From Skeletonema tropicum (Eukaryota > Bacillariophyta > Thalassiosirophyceae > Thalassiosirales > Thalassiosiraceae), in the NCBI GenBank assembly GCA_037178625.1, contig CM074131.1, forward strand, positions 434,001 through 498,000: 64,000 bases of DNA, read 5' to 3'. The notes under the pieces were generated by a model. That model did not search any database. It had not been told where the DNA came from and worked only from the letters and a program-made list of their open reading frames with translations. This document shows, one piece after another, positions 40,863 to 51,281 of the stretch; position 1 is the first letter of the stretch, and every line of letters starts with the position of its first letter. A program made the translations under genes and the position numbers.

Positions 40863-43791
40863 ATGATAGTACTTTTCGCACCTTTGCTGCTGATGATGAT
40901 GCAAGCAAGAGGCAGCACAGCCTTCCTCTCACCATCATCATCTCAAACCAACCAACTGCTCCACACTCATCTTCACATGGGGATCATCGACAACTTGGTG
41001 ACATCAACAACGAATAACAAAGGACTCTCATCATATAACACGCTAGAGATACTAGATCAAATTGGTGCCGGTTCCTACGGTGTAGTTCATCGAACAACAC
41101 TCATTCCAAAGAACAAAGACTCGTCTTCTTCTGTACCACGTAATTGTGTTGCCAAGCGTGCATGGACGTTGGAAGAGCTTCAAACAAAGAATAAAGATGG
41201 TAAATTGTCCGATAAAGAACTGAGAGAACTTTCGGAACGGTGTCAGTACTATTTAGATGTTGAAAAGCACTGTCTTGAAAAGTTGAATCAAGATGAAAAC
41301 AGCGATAACGATGGTAATGTTCATTACGTGCCAAAGCTGCTAGGGGAGTATACCGACAATACGAAAGAGCACGGAGACTGGTTGGTATTTGATCTGATAG
41401 AAAGCAGCAGCAGCAGCAGTGACGGTGATATATCAGAACCAGCAAAAACTTTGGAAGATGTACTAGAACTGGATTGGATTGATCAACATGAGCAAGATGA
41501 CGCAGATCCCACTTCTCATCATCATTTGTACATGCTTCAAAAGGAACTGGGTATGGTAGAAGAGTCGACCTTTGCAGATGTTCTCGATGAGACATTACTT
41601 CAACTATTCCAAACAATTAGTCATGTCAATGATGCAAACATTGTCCACAGAGATATAAAGCCGGGGAATCTACTAGTGACATCGGATAATGGATTTGTAC
41701 TCATTGACTTTGGGTCAGCAGCTGATCTCGATCCACCATCCAAAAAATCAGTAGGGTCAGCCTTTTCTTCCATGATTGGTGGAGGCGGGGGACGAGTGGG
41801 CCTGAATGATGATGGATGTGTCGCAGTAAGTCCTATTTACAGTGCACCCGAAACGTACATCAAGTTACTCAAGGCTCCAGCAAACTTTGATAGCTTCTCG
41901 ACTGCATTGGTATTTTGTCAGCTATTATTCAATCTACTCGATGAACGATCGGATGCTAGCTTTAGGGGACAACTTGAAGATGTGGAGTATGATCTTGATT
42001 CATGGCTACAGAGGGAGATGAATTCCGATTTCCGACCAGAGGGGATTGAGGATGCGATGAAATATCTTGCAGGTAGACCGGGACTGTGGTCTGTGTTGAG
42101 AGGTATGTTACATCCTGATCCGGAAAGGAGGCTGTCAACTTCTGATGCGTTGGAAAGAGTTACTGGTATTCTTGCTGCTGCTGCTGCTGTTGAAACGGAT
42201 GATGCGGCAATTGTCAATAGTGAAGTTGATGGAAAGTTTTTCGTGGGATTACTCGAAAGTTTTGATTTGTGTGGACTTCCTGATGATGGAACGGCAATTG
42301 GTGTCCCGATGGAGGAGGAAGAGGCGGCTGCTGCTGCTACTACTACTTCTTCTGGTGCTGAGATGGCTCTCGTTACGCCTCATCCCCTTCATTATGTTGC
42401 AACATTTAGCCGATCCAAGCCCCTTGGTCTCATTCTGTCCGAAGTAGATCCCGACGGCAAATATGAAGATGAGCTTGACGACGAAGATGCCAAACTGTGG
42501 TTGGATTCCACTGCAAATGCTCAACCGGGCGAAGTTTATGTACGTGGGGTGGTTGATGATAGTCAGGCCGACATGATGGACATCTTCAAGGTGGGGGATA
42601 GGGTAATGGGTGTAGGCGAGTTCCCCTTCTTTGCGGAAGGCTTCGATACTGTCGTTGAGATGCTTCAGCGTCAGCCACAACATGCGAAGAGTGTGACATT
42701 GCACTTTGATCGTAAGTCTAGGGGACGGTTGCACGCGTATGAGACGGCACCTTCTCATTCAGCCAAAGTGGTGGGACATGGTGCATGGTCTGCTTGTGGG
42801 CGAAGAAAGTTCCAAGAGGATCGTTTCGGTGAGTTTCCGTGAGATGGTTTGTGGCTATATCTTTAGATTTAGCACGCTTTCACTAACATTCTGTCTTCAC
42901 CCTGCTCACTCAGTACTTCAAGAGATACAGGACGGTAACAACGCCGCATTGCTTGCTGGAGTGTTTGATGGCCATGGAGGAGACGCTGCATCGAAAACGC
43001 TGGCCAACCTTCTTCCTAGCCTATTTTCAGTAGAACTTGCTGGGAAAGTTACCGATGGGAAAGATGTAGCAACATCAGAAGACTTGCGCAATGCGATGGA
43101 ATCTGCATATGATATTGCCTGCCGCACTTATAGAGATGGCTGCGATGAGTTGGAGACGTGTGTGGCAGACTACGATCCGCGAGAGGGTATAATCCTCGCT
43201 GCAATGGGGGCAAATGATGTGATAGCAGGATCGACCGCCACTATGGCTGTGCTTTCAGTCTCCGAAGATGGGGCTGACGAGCTCTCGGTACTGAATTGTG
43301 GGGACAGTAGGACTCTAGTGATTGGAAAGCCGCGAGGGGGGTCATCAAAAGACTCTGTAGTTTACTTCTCAACAAGAGATCATTCCCCGAGCTGTGACGT
43401 AGAGCAAGAGCGACTGTTACGTGGAAAAGACAAGGGCTTCTCTCAACCAATGTGTCGGATGGGAAGATGGAGAATCAAGGTAGGAGATTTTACATATGGA
43501 TTAGCTAGGTCTCTTGAGGGGTCGTTCACAACAAGCAAAGGAATTGTAAGTGACCCTGATGTCGCTACTGTAAATCTCACTAAAATGTTAGCCGAGAGAG
43601 AACAGGCTTGCATAATAATAGCATCTGATGGACTATTCGAGGTAATTGACAACGAAGAATGTGGTAGATTCGTCGTCAAATGCAGGGAGAGAGGGGAGGA
43701 GGCGAGTTTCGCTGCTAAGCAGCTGACGAAGCTGGCCATAGACAAGGGTTCTCCCGATAACGTGAGCGTCGTAGTAGTTTACATGGACTAA
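40863..43791 (+). CDS. Kinase / PDZ-like / PP2C phosphatase fusion, predicted plastid
   Basis: 947 residues from two exons: 40863-42828 and 42914-43791, intron GTGAGT..CTCAG, phase 1, giving E-D-R-F-V-L-Q-E across the junction. The N-terminus is a signal peptide ending G-S-T-A-F-L-S-P, the A-F plastid-import motif. The protein kinase has G-A-G-S-Y-G-V-V (Gly loop, 68-75), V-A-K (Lys98), H-R-D-I-K-P-G-N (262-269), D-F-G (282-284) and A-P-E. A PDZ-like region follows (P-L-G-L-I-L-S-E-V-D, then F-K-V-G-D-R-V). PP2C motifs: V-F-D-G-H-G-G, A-G-S-T-A-T, N-C-G-D-S-R, A-S-D-G-L-F-E-V and P-D-N-V-S-V. All catalytic residues I can check are present in both enzymes, so it may add and remove phosphate on the same plastid target. 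Substrate unknown. Confidence 0.9.
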
Positions 43792-43919
43792 TTCAAAGCC
43801 TACTTTTCTTAAAAGCAATTAACGAAGTCGTTTTGGATCTCTAAACATCTTACTTATCAATCTCCTTCTACGTCCTCCTCCTCCGCCTGGTCTGAGGCCT
43901 ATACATATCATAACATCAA

Positions 43920-45115
43920 TTAAGAAATTTGGCTTGAGGCCACTACATCCGCCTCTATTACCTGCCATTGGGATTTTTTGTTCCAGGTAAGAGTCGAAAG
44001 ATCGGGCTCCCGACTTTCATATAATACCATTTCACTGTAAGAGCTTACAGTCATGTTCTCCCAGCCCCATTTACTTGATTCACGTTTTGCTCCAGCTTCA
44101 TCAATACAAAGAAGCATTCCATTTAGATCGCTCTTTGAATAATACACTGTTCTATTTCCGCATCGCGTCCAGTGGGTGTCACGAATTTCTGCACCATAAC
44201 CATGACCGTTATCGTTAAGAGATATGAAATCTTTCTTCTCGTCTTCTTTAAATACAGAGGGTGCAATGCCGCGACTAACTCCAGACTCACATTGTTCCTG
44301 AACGTTATATTTTAGGGAGAAGTGAATATCACATCCAAAGAAGGGCGCAAAGAAAACCTCCATGTTACAATTTCTAAAACCACAAGCCCCCCTGCAAAGT
44401 TTATTGCTAATATCCAAATAATCCTTGAATGGGTGCAGCTTTATTTGCTCCATTGATGTTTTGAACATTCCTCTCCAGGAAGTAAGAAATACAGTCATAT
44501 TTTCTAAGTAAGGAAATGAATTGCGCATGATTTCCTTTTCGGCTTCGTTGTACTTTTTGAAGTGCCAACCATCTCTGACGACCCTGGATAAAGTCTTGTA
44601 TGTTGTACCAGGAATATGGACCATCATATCGTAGATAACATGAGGGTTTTCCGTCAATGCCTCTGCCTGAATGAATGAGAGACAAAGGGGCGCATGGTGT
44701 CATAATGATCCAAAATGTATTGAATGTATGCATACTCCTCAATCCCACAATTCTTGATTTGTGTGACAGTGGAACATTTTGAAGTGAGAGGAATCACCTC
44801 TGTCAAGTTTACAGTGGCGTTACATTTAGAATAAATGTGAATCCGCGTGTGTTCACACACGGAAGGATCGAAATTGTGAAGCTGGTCTAACCATTTCAAG
44901 TCTTCCGTGCAATGAGCAAGAACTATATCTTGGTAGGGAGAAGTAAGAACTGGATTATCGACGAACCCTGTAAGTGGTTGTCGCAGGTAGTGTGATGCTT
45001 TTTGGTGGAGTTTGAGAGTAGAAATTAGAATCGCTGATGCACAAATTGCCCCGATCGTCTTGAATTTGAAGCTGCTGCTATTTAAAGACCTTGACCTTGA
45101 CCGCATCTTCCTCAT
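43920..45115 (-). pseudogene. Type II membrane protein, glycosyltransferase-like (DUF3431-like), frameshifted
   Basis: The first frame (ATG at 45115) has a basic start and a signal anchor (I-G-A-I-C-A-S-A-I-L-I-S-T), then V-L-A-H-C-T-E-D-L-K-W-L, similar to the opening of DUF3431 proteins, and N-C-G-I-E-E-Y-A-Y-I. It drifts out of frame near 44670 and stops at 44654. The second frame opens without an ATG and continues sensibly as F-I-Q-A-E-A-L-T-E-N-P-H-V-I-Y-D-M, with Cys pairs, two N-x-T sequons and a stop at 43920. A -1 correction (one base lost or two gained) around TCTCATTCATTCAG restores about 397 residues. Golgi localisation is inferred from topology. No intron of usable size fits. Confidence 0.65.
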
Positions 45116-45683
45116 TGTCTATGACTATGAACTGGAATTATGGAACCAACCTTCTCACTTAAGCCGATAAAAGCCTGTTGTTCTCCCTGGTCCTAAGAGA
45201 GATCGTTTTCATCGAGGTGTTGTACTTAGAAGTAGACGCAGTACTTAGAGTCATAGGTCGGTGCGTCAGTGGCTGGGACCCAGCATTTTTTGTACATAAA
45301 GGTCGGGAAGTTTCAGAGGTCGGAAGTATCCTTTCCAATCATATTGACAAACGCAACCGGGAGTACCGAATGTTTATGTGATGACGAGATGTACATGACT
45401 AAATGACATGTCACAATGTAAGTACCTGTTTCAGTACATCTAGATAAAGACTCTAGAGGAGACAAATTTTCCAAAAGCGACGTGGCTCGGGCTGCGCTGG
45501 ACGGGGCGGATTATTTGAAAGGTGAAAAAGTCACTACCATAAGCCAATAACCGGGCTGCGACTCCTGCGTGTCCGGGTAACATGGTCTGCTGATGAGGTT
45601 ACTTCTTATGTACAAAGTATGGCATGGTGTATGGTAGTTACACAATCGAATCACATTTTACATCAATATCCTTGCACCTATGA
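45116..45683. other. Intergenic stretch, no gene seen
   Basis: 568 bp upstream of the membrane protein gene and downstream of the coiled-coil gene. Short frames only. Confidence 0.4.
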
Positions 45684-48600
45684 CTATTCTTCTCCTCCAG
45701 CTCTCCTTGCTTTTCTTAGCTGCTCTGATAAACCCTTTCTTCCGCCAACAGCTTTGAGAGCAGACATGCGCCTCATCTTTTTACCACCCACCTCCCCTGA
45801 CGCGGTTCCTTCCCTATGCTCTGACGATGGCGCTTTGTTTTCGTCGTTTTGAATACCAGCGCTAGACTCATTGTGGACCTTCTTACCATGATGTATCATG
45901 CTGGAGATCGACTTCCCTCTACTTGTCGTGGACACCGAGATGCCATTCCTAGAAGACGGTCTGTTTTCGTCGTTTTCAGTACGAGCGCTAGACTCATTGT
46001 GGACATTCTTACCGTAATGTCTCATACTGGAGATTGACTTCCCTCTACTTGTCGTGGACGCTGAGATGCCATTCCTAGGAGACGGTCTTCGCCTCATCGT
46101 TTCAATCTGCTGTTTCAAACTACTAACGGTAGACTCGAGCTCGTCCACCTCCTTCTGCTTTTGAGCAGCCTCTGATTGATGTTTCCGAGATTCTCTTACT
46201 GCCACAACATAATTTGCCATTGTAACCTTTGAACCTCCCGATTGACCAGCAATCTGATGTTCCAACTCTTGAATGCGTCGATTATACTGATGCTCCAACT
46301 CCAGCCACTGCATCTCCTTACGCTCCAGCTCAGCCGTCATCTCCTTCGATGGAGAACGAGTAGACTTGATGTCTGCATAGAGCGTGTCAATGTATTTGTG
46401 ACTACTCTCTAACTCTTTCGTCATCTCTTTCACTTTGGAAGAAAGCCAGGATGACCTGTCCTCCAGTTCTGCTATACGTTCTCGAAGTGCATCGCATTCA
46501 CGTGCACTCATTTCTTTCTGGTGAAGTGCTTCCGATAAATCCTTTTCGGATATGGCAAGTGCATTTGCAAGAGCGTGGTTGGCATATTTAGCAGCGTCGA
46601 GTCCCTTCTTGATGCGTTTGGTGTCATTGTCATTAGTATCAGCACTTGCAACACGCTCATCCAACAATTGTTTTAACCGCCGCGCTTCCATTGCTCCCTG
46701 ATCGCGTGCCAGACGAGCATCAGCCAACTCTTTCCCTAATTTTTCGTTTTCTTTTGATAACTTTTCTTGAATAAGCCTTGTCTGATTTAATTGAAACTCC
46801 GCTTGACTAGCTGCATCTATTGCTTTCTGGTCAACTACCTCAAGCCGCACCTTCAAGCTGCTAATCTCTTGTTCAAGCGTCTGATTGACCTGTGTGAGCT
46901 TTGAAACCTGTTTCTTGTACTCTTCTTTCTCAGCAGAGGCTTGACTCTGTCCTTGAGTAAGCTGCTCTCTCGCTTGATCCAGCTTTGATGTGAGTTCAGC
47001 TTTGATGCTGGCATGCTCTTGGAGAAGTGAATCAACCCTTTCCGTCAACTGAGCATGAGCAACAAGAGATGATGCTAGCTTCCCTTGAAGTTCAGTATAA
47101 CTTTGCGGTGGCGTAAAGTGATCTTCTTGAGGTAGTGCCGGCGGCGGAGCAATAGCGACATCATTGGAAACGTCCTGCTCATTACTAGCATCCAATGGTT
47201 CGTCCTCGTAAAATTTCCCCGCTACATTCCCCGATTGAGATACAAATGACGCTGCTTTTTCCTGCTGTCCGTCACCACCCTGCCTCCAAAAGAAAGACTC
47301 ATCATCCAACGATTCAGAAAGATTCATATCCAACGAAGTTTCATGTGTCATAATCGACTCGGATCGTTCCTCAATCGATTGATGATTTTCGGGAGTGATG
47401 ATTTGACGATGGCGATGATGCATTGACAACGCATTGCTATTATCCACCACTTCACCACCTCTTTTTTCTCTAGGAGATTGAGGCAGAGATGAAGTTCCCA
47501 AGGGGGAAGGGACTCTCCTTCCTCCTCCTCCTTGAATAAATGCATCGTTTGTTCCATCGCTGTGCTCGTGATGTACCTCTTGAGCGTCAATCTCACTACT
47601 ACTACTACCGTCAACAGGGTCCCCAACCTGATCCTCCCGTACCATCAACTCAATCTCATCCTCCTCAGCTGCAGCTGCAGCCACAGAAGCGGCAGAAGAA
47701 ACAATCTTGATCCGTTTCTCTACATACCTTACCATACTTGGATATTTCAATTGTTTCTTCCCTCGACCATCATCGTGCATGTTGTTATTCCTGATATCAT
47801 AATCTTCCGATGATGATAGCCTTGACAATATTTCTTGTAGAGTATCCAAACAATTGCATTGTTTTACAAAGTCCAAAGTGAGTTGTTCGGGTGGTGGTGG
47901 TGGGGAAGTGGTGGGGGAAGAGTGAGACTGGTGATGATACTGGTGGTAGTTGTGGTGTGAATTCGGAGTGTTGTTTGCTGAAGAGTAGCCAGGTGAATTA
48001 GTTTCAGTTGTAGTAGTGGCTGCCACAGATGATAGATTGAACATGGCGGCATTGTGACCGACATTACTTCCTGCTGCTTCGGGAGCTGTCATTGTTGTTG
48101 TTGTTGGATGGACATTCTCCTTGTCATTGTCAGAAGTGATTTGATTCATTGGTGATGATTTTGGAGGTGGTGGTACTACCACCACTTCTTCTTCTTCTTC
48201 TTTGAGAGGAGTCAATCTCTTGGCCTCCACTAACAGTTGCTGCAATTCTTCTCTCATTTCGGAATACTTTGGAGATGCCAACGAAGGAGAAGATGTCGTC
48301 ACATTCTGCTGCTGTTGTTGATACTGATTGGTGCCACCTACCTCATTGGCGAAAACCTCCATCAAATTATTGGTATTCTTCCGCTCGTCAATAATTGTAT
48401 CATTGTACCTTTCACGTTCCAAAGAATCTCCTCGTTGCTGCTCCAGCTGCTGTTGATTTGAACTTCTTGTCACTTCCACATCACAATGCTGTACAGCCAA
48501 TGGACTAAAGAATTCCTCTTCTTCTTCTTCTTCCTCGTCAACAGTTTCATTCTCTTGTTGTTGTTGTTCTACCATATTCCACCGTACTCTACCACCACCA

Positions 48601-49871
48601 CTTCTTCCACTTTGTCTCCTGTCATTGTACTCCCTTGAAGAATATTCCATTGGCGTCTGAAATACCAAACTCCTAGAAGAAGGAACAACCTGTTCATTCT
48701 CATTATGACGACGTTCCTCATACAACAACTCCTCATTAGTTTCCCAAACAGGTGTCAATGAAGAAGATGATGTGTATGATCCATAATACTTTCCGTGACT
48801 CTTATGTTGGGCTGGAGTGTAAAAGTATTCATTGTCGTCCTCTTCCTCATTGTTGTTATTGTTGTGGGGGGTAGAGTAGGTGGGTGTTTTGACCGTATTG
48901 TCAATGAGTGGAGTGGTCGTCATTGATGTTGTCCCTACTGCAGCAGCAGCAGCAGCAGCTTTTGGTGTCGTTGTAGCTGAGTTGGATGGTACACTAGTAG
49001 GAGAGGTAAATGACATTTTTTCTGCTGCTGTTTTCACATTGGATACAACCTTTCCACTACCACCACCAGCAACCTGACGACACTTGAGATAATCCCCCCG
49101 AACAATACGATCAACACTATCCAATGTTATTTCATCTTCATTCCCACCTCGTTCTTTTTCCATTGGATGACTATTATTATCTTCAGTAGTAATGGATTCA
49201 CTCGCATCATCATCGCTATAATAATTGTCAGTAGCCAAGGCTTCGTCCAGATCAAATTCGTGTGTTCCCGGCGAAAACAATCCCAATACATCCTCCTCCT
49301 CCTCATCGTCCACCTTATTACTCGTATGAGTTCCAAATCTACCATTACGTTGATATGAGCGACGCTGCTTCTTTTTCGTTTTCTTCTTGTGTACCTTTTT
49401 CGCACTAAATATGGAATGCAACAATCCATCATCTTCGGTATGAGTGTATCGAAAGGGAGGGGAGGAAAGTGCCGCGAGATGGGGTGAGTAGACCTCCTCT
49501 TGACTTGATTGATGATGATGATTACTGTGTTGTTGGTGGTGGTGAGTTGGTATTGGTGAGTGTACATGGGAATAATGGCCATTATTATTGACTGTAGTAG
49601 CATCGCGTGTAACGACATCATGAGGAGGAGAATTGATTCTCTGACTATTACGACCGCCATGATGAGTATGATGGTTTGGATCAAGATACGATTTCAAATT
49701 TGGAGAGAGGACACTTAGGTCATTCATGGAGGAATTTTGCGAAATGTCACTGTGGTTGCTGCCAACGCTCTTGTTGCTATTGTTGTTAATGAGGTGGTTG
49801 TTGGGAAAGCTGTAGAATTTTGGAGGTGGTGGTGGAGGTGGCTGACGCTTGACTGAGGCTGCTCCCTTCAT
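45684..49871 (-). CDS. Large coiled-coil protein, unknown
   Basis: 1395 residues, ATG at 49871, one exon. The N-terminal two thirds are low complexity (poly-P, N, S, T, H and acidic runs) and look disordered. From about residue 940 to 1310 there is a continuous heptad-like coiled coil (Q-L-T-E-R-V-D-S-L-L-Q-E-H, L-E-Q-E-I-S-S-L-K-V-R-L, and so on). The tail carries a duplicated block, N-G-I-S-A/V-S-T-T-S-R-G-K-S-I-S-S-M followed by H-x-G-K-x-V-H-N-E-S-S-A, in two adjacent copies, then a basic end (R-K-G-L-S-E-Q-L-R-K-A-R-R). Layout suggests a cytoskeletal, centrosomal or Golgi tether type protein, but no family domain is visible and I do not assign one. Confidence 0.8.
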   Translation of the reverse strand: MKGAASVKRQPPPPPPPKFYSFPNNHLINNNSNKSVGSNHSDISQNSSMNDLSVLSPNLKSYLDPNHHTHHGGRNSQRINSPPHDVVTRDATTVNNNGHYSHVHSPIPTHHHQQHSNHHHQSSQEEVYSPHLAALSSPPFRYTHTEDDGLLHSIFSAKKVHKKKTKKKQRRSYQRNGRFGTHTSNKVDDEEEEDVLGLFSPGTHEFDLDEALATDNYYSDDDASESITTEDNNSHPMEKERGGNEDEITLDSVDRIVRGDYLKCRQVAGGGSGKVVSNVKTAAEKMSFTSPTSVPSNSATTTPKAAAAAAAVGTTSMTTTPLIDNTVKTPTYSTPHNNNNNEEEDDNEYFYTPAQHKSHGKYYGSYTSSSSLTPVWETNEELLYEERRHNENEQVVPSSRSLVFQTPMEYSSREYNDRRQSGRSGGGRVRWNMVEQQQQENETVDEEEEEEEEFFSPLAVQHCDVEVTRSSNQQQLEQQRGDSLERERYNDTIIDERKNTNNLMEVFANEVGGTNQYQQQQQNVTTSSPSLASPKYSEMREELQQLLVEAKRLTPLKEEEEEVVVVPPPPKSSPMNQITSDNDKENVHPTTTTMTAPEAAGSNVGHNAAMFNLSSVAATTTTETNSPGYSSANNTPNSHHNYHQYHHQSHSSPTTSPPPPPEQLTLDFVKQCNCLDTLQEILSRLSSSEDYDIRNNNMHDDGRGKKQLKYPSMVRYVEKRIKIVSSAASVAAAAAEEDEIELMVREDQVGDPVDGSSSSEIDAQEVHHEHSDGTNDAFIQGGGGRRVPSPLGTSSLPQSPREKRGGEVVDNSNALSMHHRHRQIITPENHQSIEERSESIMTHETSLDMNLSESLDDESFFWRQGGDGQQEKAASFVSQSGNVAGKFYEDEPLDASNEQDVSNDVAIAPPPALPQEDHFTPPQSYTELQGKLASSLVAHAQLTERVDSLLQEHASIKAELTSKLDQAREQLTQGQSQASAEKEEYKKQVSKLTQVNQTLEQEISSLKVRLEVVDQKAIDAASQAEFQLNQTRLIQEKLSKENEKLGKELADARLARDQGAMEARRLKQLLDERVASADTNDNDTKRIKKGLDAAKYANHALANALAISEKDLSEALHQKEMSARECDALRERIAELEDRSSWLSSKVKEMTKELESSHKYIDTLYADIKSTRSPSKEMTAELERKEMQWLELEHQYNRRIQELEHQIAGQSGGSKVTMANYVVAVRESRKHQSEAAQKQKEVDELESTVSSLKQQIETMRRRPSPRNGISASTTSRGKSISSMRHYGKNVHNESSARTENDENRPSSRNGISVSTTSRGKSISSMIHHGKKVHNESSAGIQNDENKAPSSEHREGTASGEVGGKKMRRMSALKAVGGRKGLSEQLRKARRAGGEE

Positions 49872-51281
49872 TGTTGTTAGGATGTCGCTCGATTATAAAA
49901 AAATAATGATGATGAGATTAGTATGATGGTGTTGCGTGCTATGATATGTATCAGCTTCAGTGCATCATGGTTGTTTTGTCGATGTTCGTTGAGATGGAGA
50001 TGAACTCGTCGACCGTTATTTTAATTTTGAAGTATCAATATAAGCTTCGTTATCAATGTTTATCACTAAACTATCATGCGTTTACTTGACATGTATTTTA
50101 TTATTGGTAGAAGTAGTCAGTTGGTATCATCTAGAGAGCTGTCTCGAGGCCGATGCGATCGAGCGCTACTATACAATACCGCGCTCAAAAAATCGCGACA
50201 CGCGACACTCAGAAAATCGCGACAAAATTTTTTTGCTACAATAACAAACTATATACGCACAAAACATACATTGACTGAAACCAGTGCCTCGATACGCTCA
50301 ACATCGACCCTCTGGCTACGTTCACCGGCCATAGGTTGATAGTGCATGTTATTAGCTTTCGATTAAGCCGCTGGGAGTCATCATATTCACTATACTCGCA
50401 TTACAGCGGCTGCATAGGTGCTCATATACGCATGCGTCATACATAGAATCACTCTATTTACTAGCTGAAATAGGCCATTTTGGACCGATGCTTGCGCTTT
50501 ATCTACTAGTTATATAATGCTCAACTAATTAATAATTGTATTTGAATATACTTCCTCAAGGGATTCTGGCTATCAGTTTGGGTTCAACATGTTGATAGGT
50601 GCGCTCTATGGAGGGCGTACTCACATGGTTGTTTCGTATTTTGTGCGGTGTCGCCTAGCTAAAATTAATTCGCGACGATTTTTTGAGCGCGGTAGAGCGC
50701 GAGCCGAATCGACTCGCACAGAAAGAAGATGACTCTAGATCTAGAGTACTTTCTATTCAATTCGAGTGGTCTCCAATTGCAGAGCAACAAGCAGAGCTGT
50801 CGTAGGATAATAGCAATCTTCAAAAAGTAACCTGAGTCAAGAAGTAGAGGCCCGTGAATCTTGGAACCGCGAAGTCTCACTTACTGCATGATACATGATG
50901 TAAGTATGATGCATCAGGACAGTGTCGAGACGGTAACAATGAATGTTGCATCATGGAATGTCACAAGTCCTGGTTCGCAGGTACGTTTCTTGTCCTGTTT
51001 CGTATTGAGCTTCCCAAAGAAGGCCAGGAGAAGGCTATTGCCAGAAAACATTTTGAAGAGTTCTCGTCATCAGCACTTTTTGCCACTAAAGGGCCTCCAA
51101 ACCTTTCGAGAGATCACGATCATTCCAATAATGAATAATTTATGTTCTCAATCGAATCGAGGAGAATACAAAATTCAAACTGAAAAAGGGCCAATGAACA
51201 AAGAAAATGAAGCCCTGCACAACTGCAACAAGAGGCACCTAAGAAAGCACACTCATTCAAGCCACTCAAATCATAACAGAC
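49872..51281. other. Intergenic region containing a MITE
   Basis: Apart from the inverted-repeat element at 50179-50692, no gene is seen. A plus-strand 144-codon frame (50861-51295) has no domain and overlaps the start of the next gene. Confidence 0.4.
50179..50692. mobile_element. Stowaway-like MITE flanked by TA
   Basis: CCGCGCTCAAAAAATCG at 50179-50195 has its exact reverse complement at 50676-50692, and TA flanks both ends (50177-50178 and 50693-50694). TA duplication is the Tc1/mariner hallmark. The 514-bp interior has no transposase frame. Subterminal AAAATCGCGACA motifs are repeated on the left. Confidence 0.75.
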
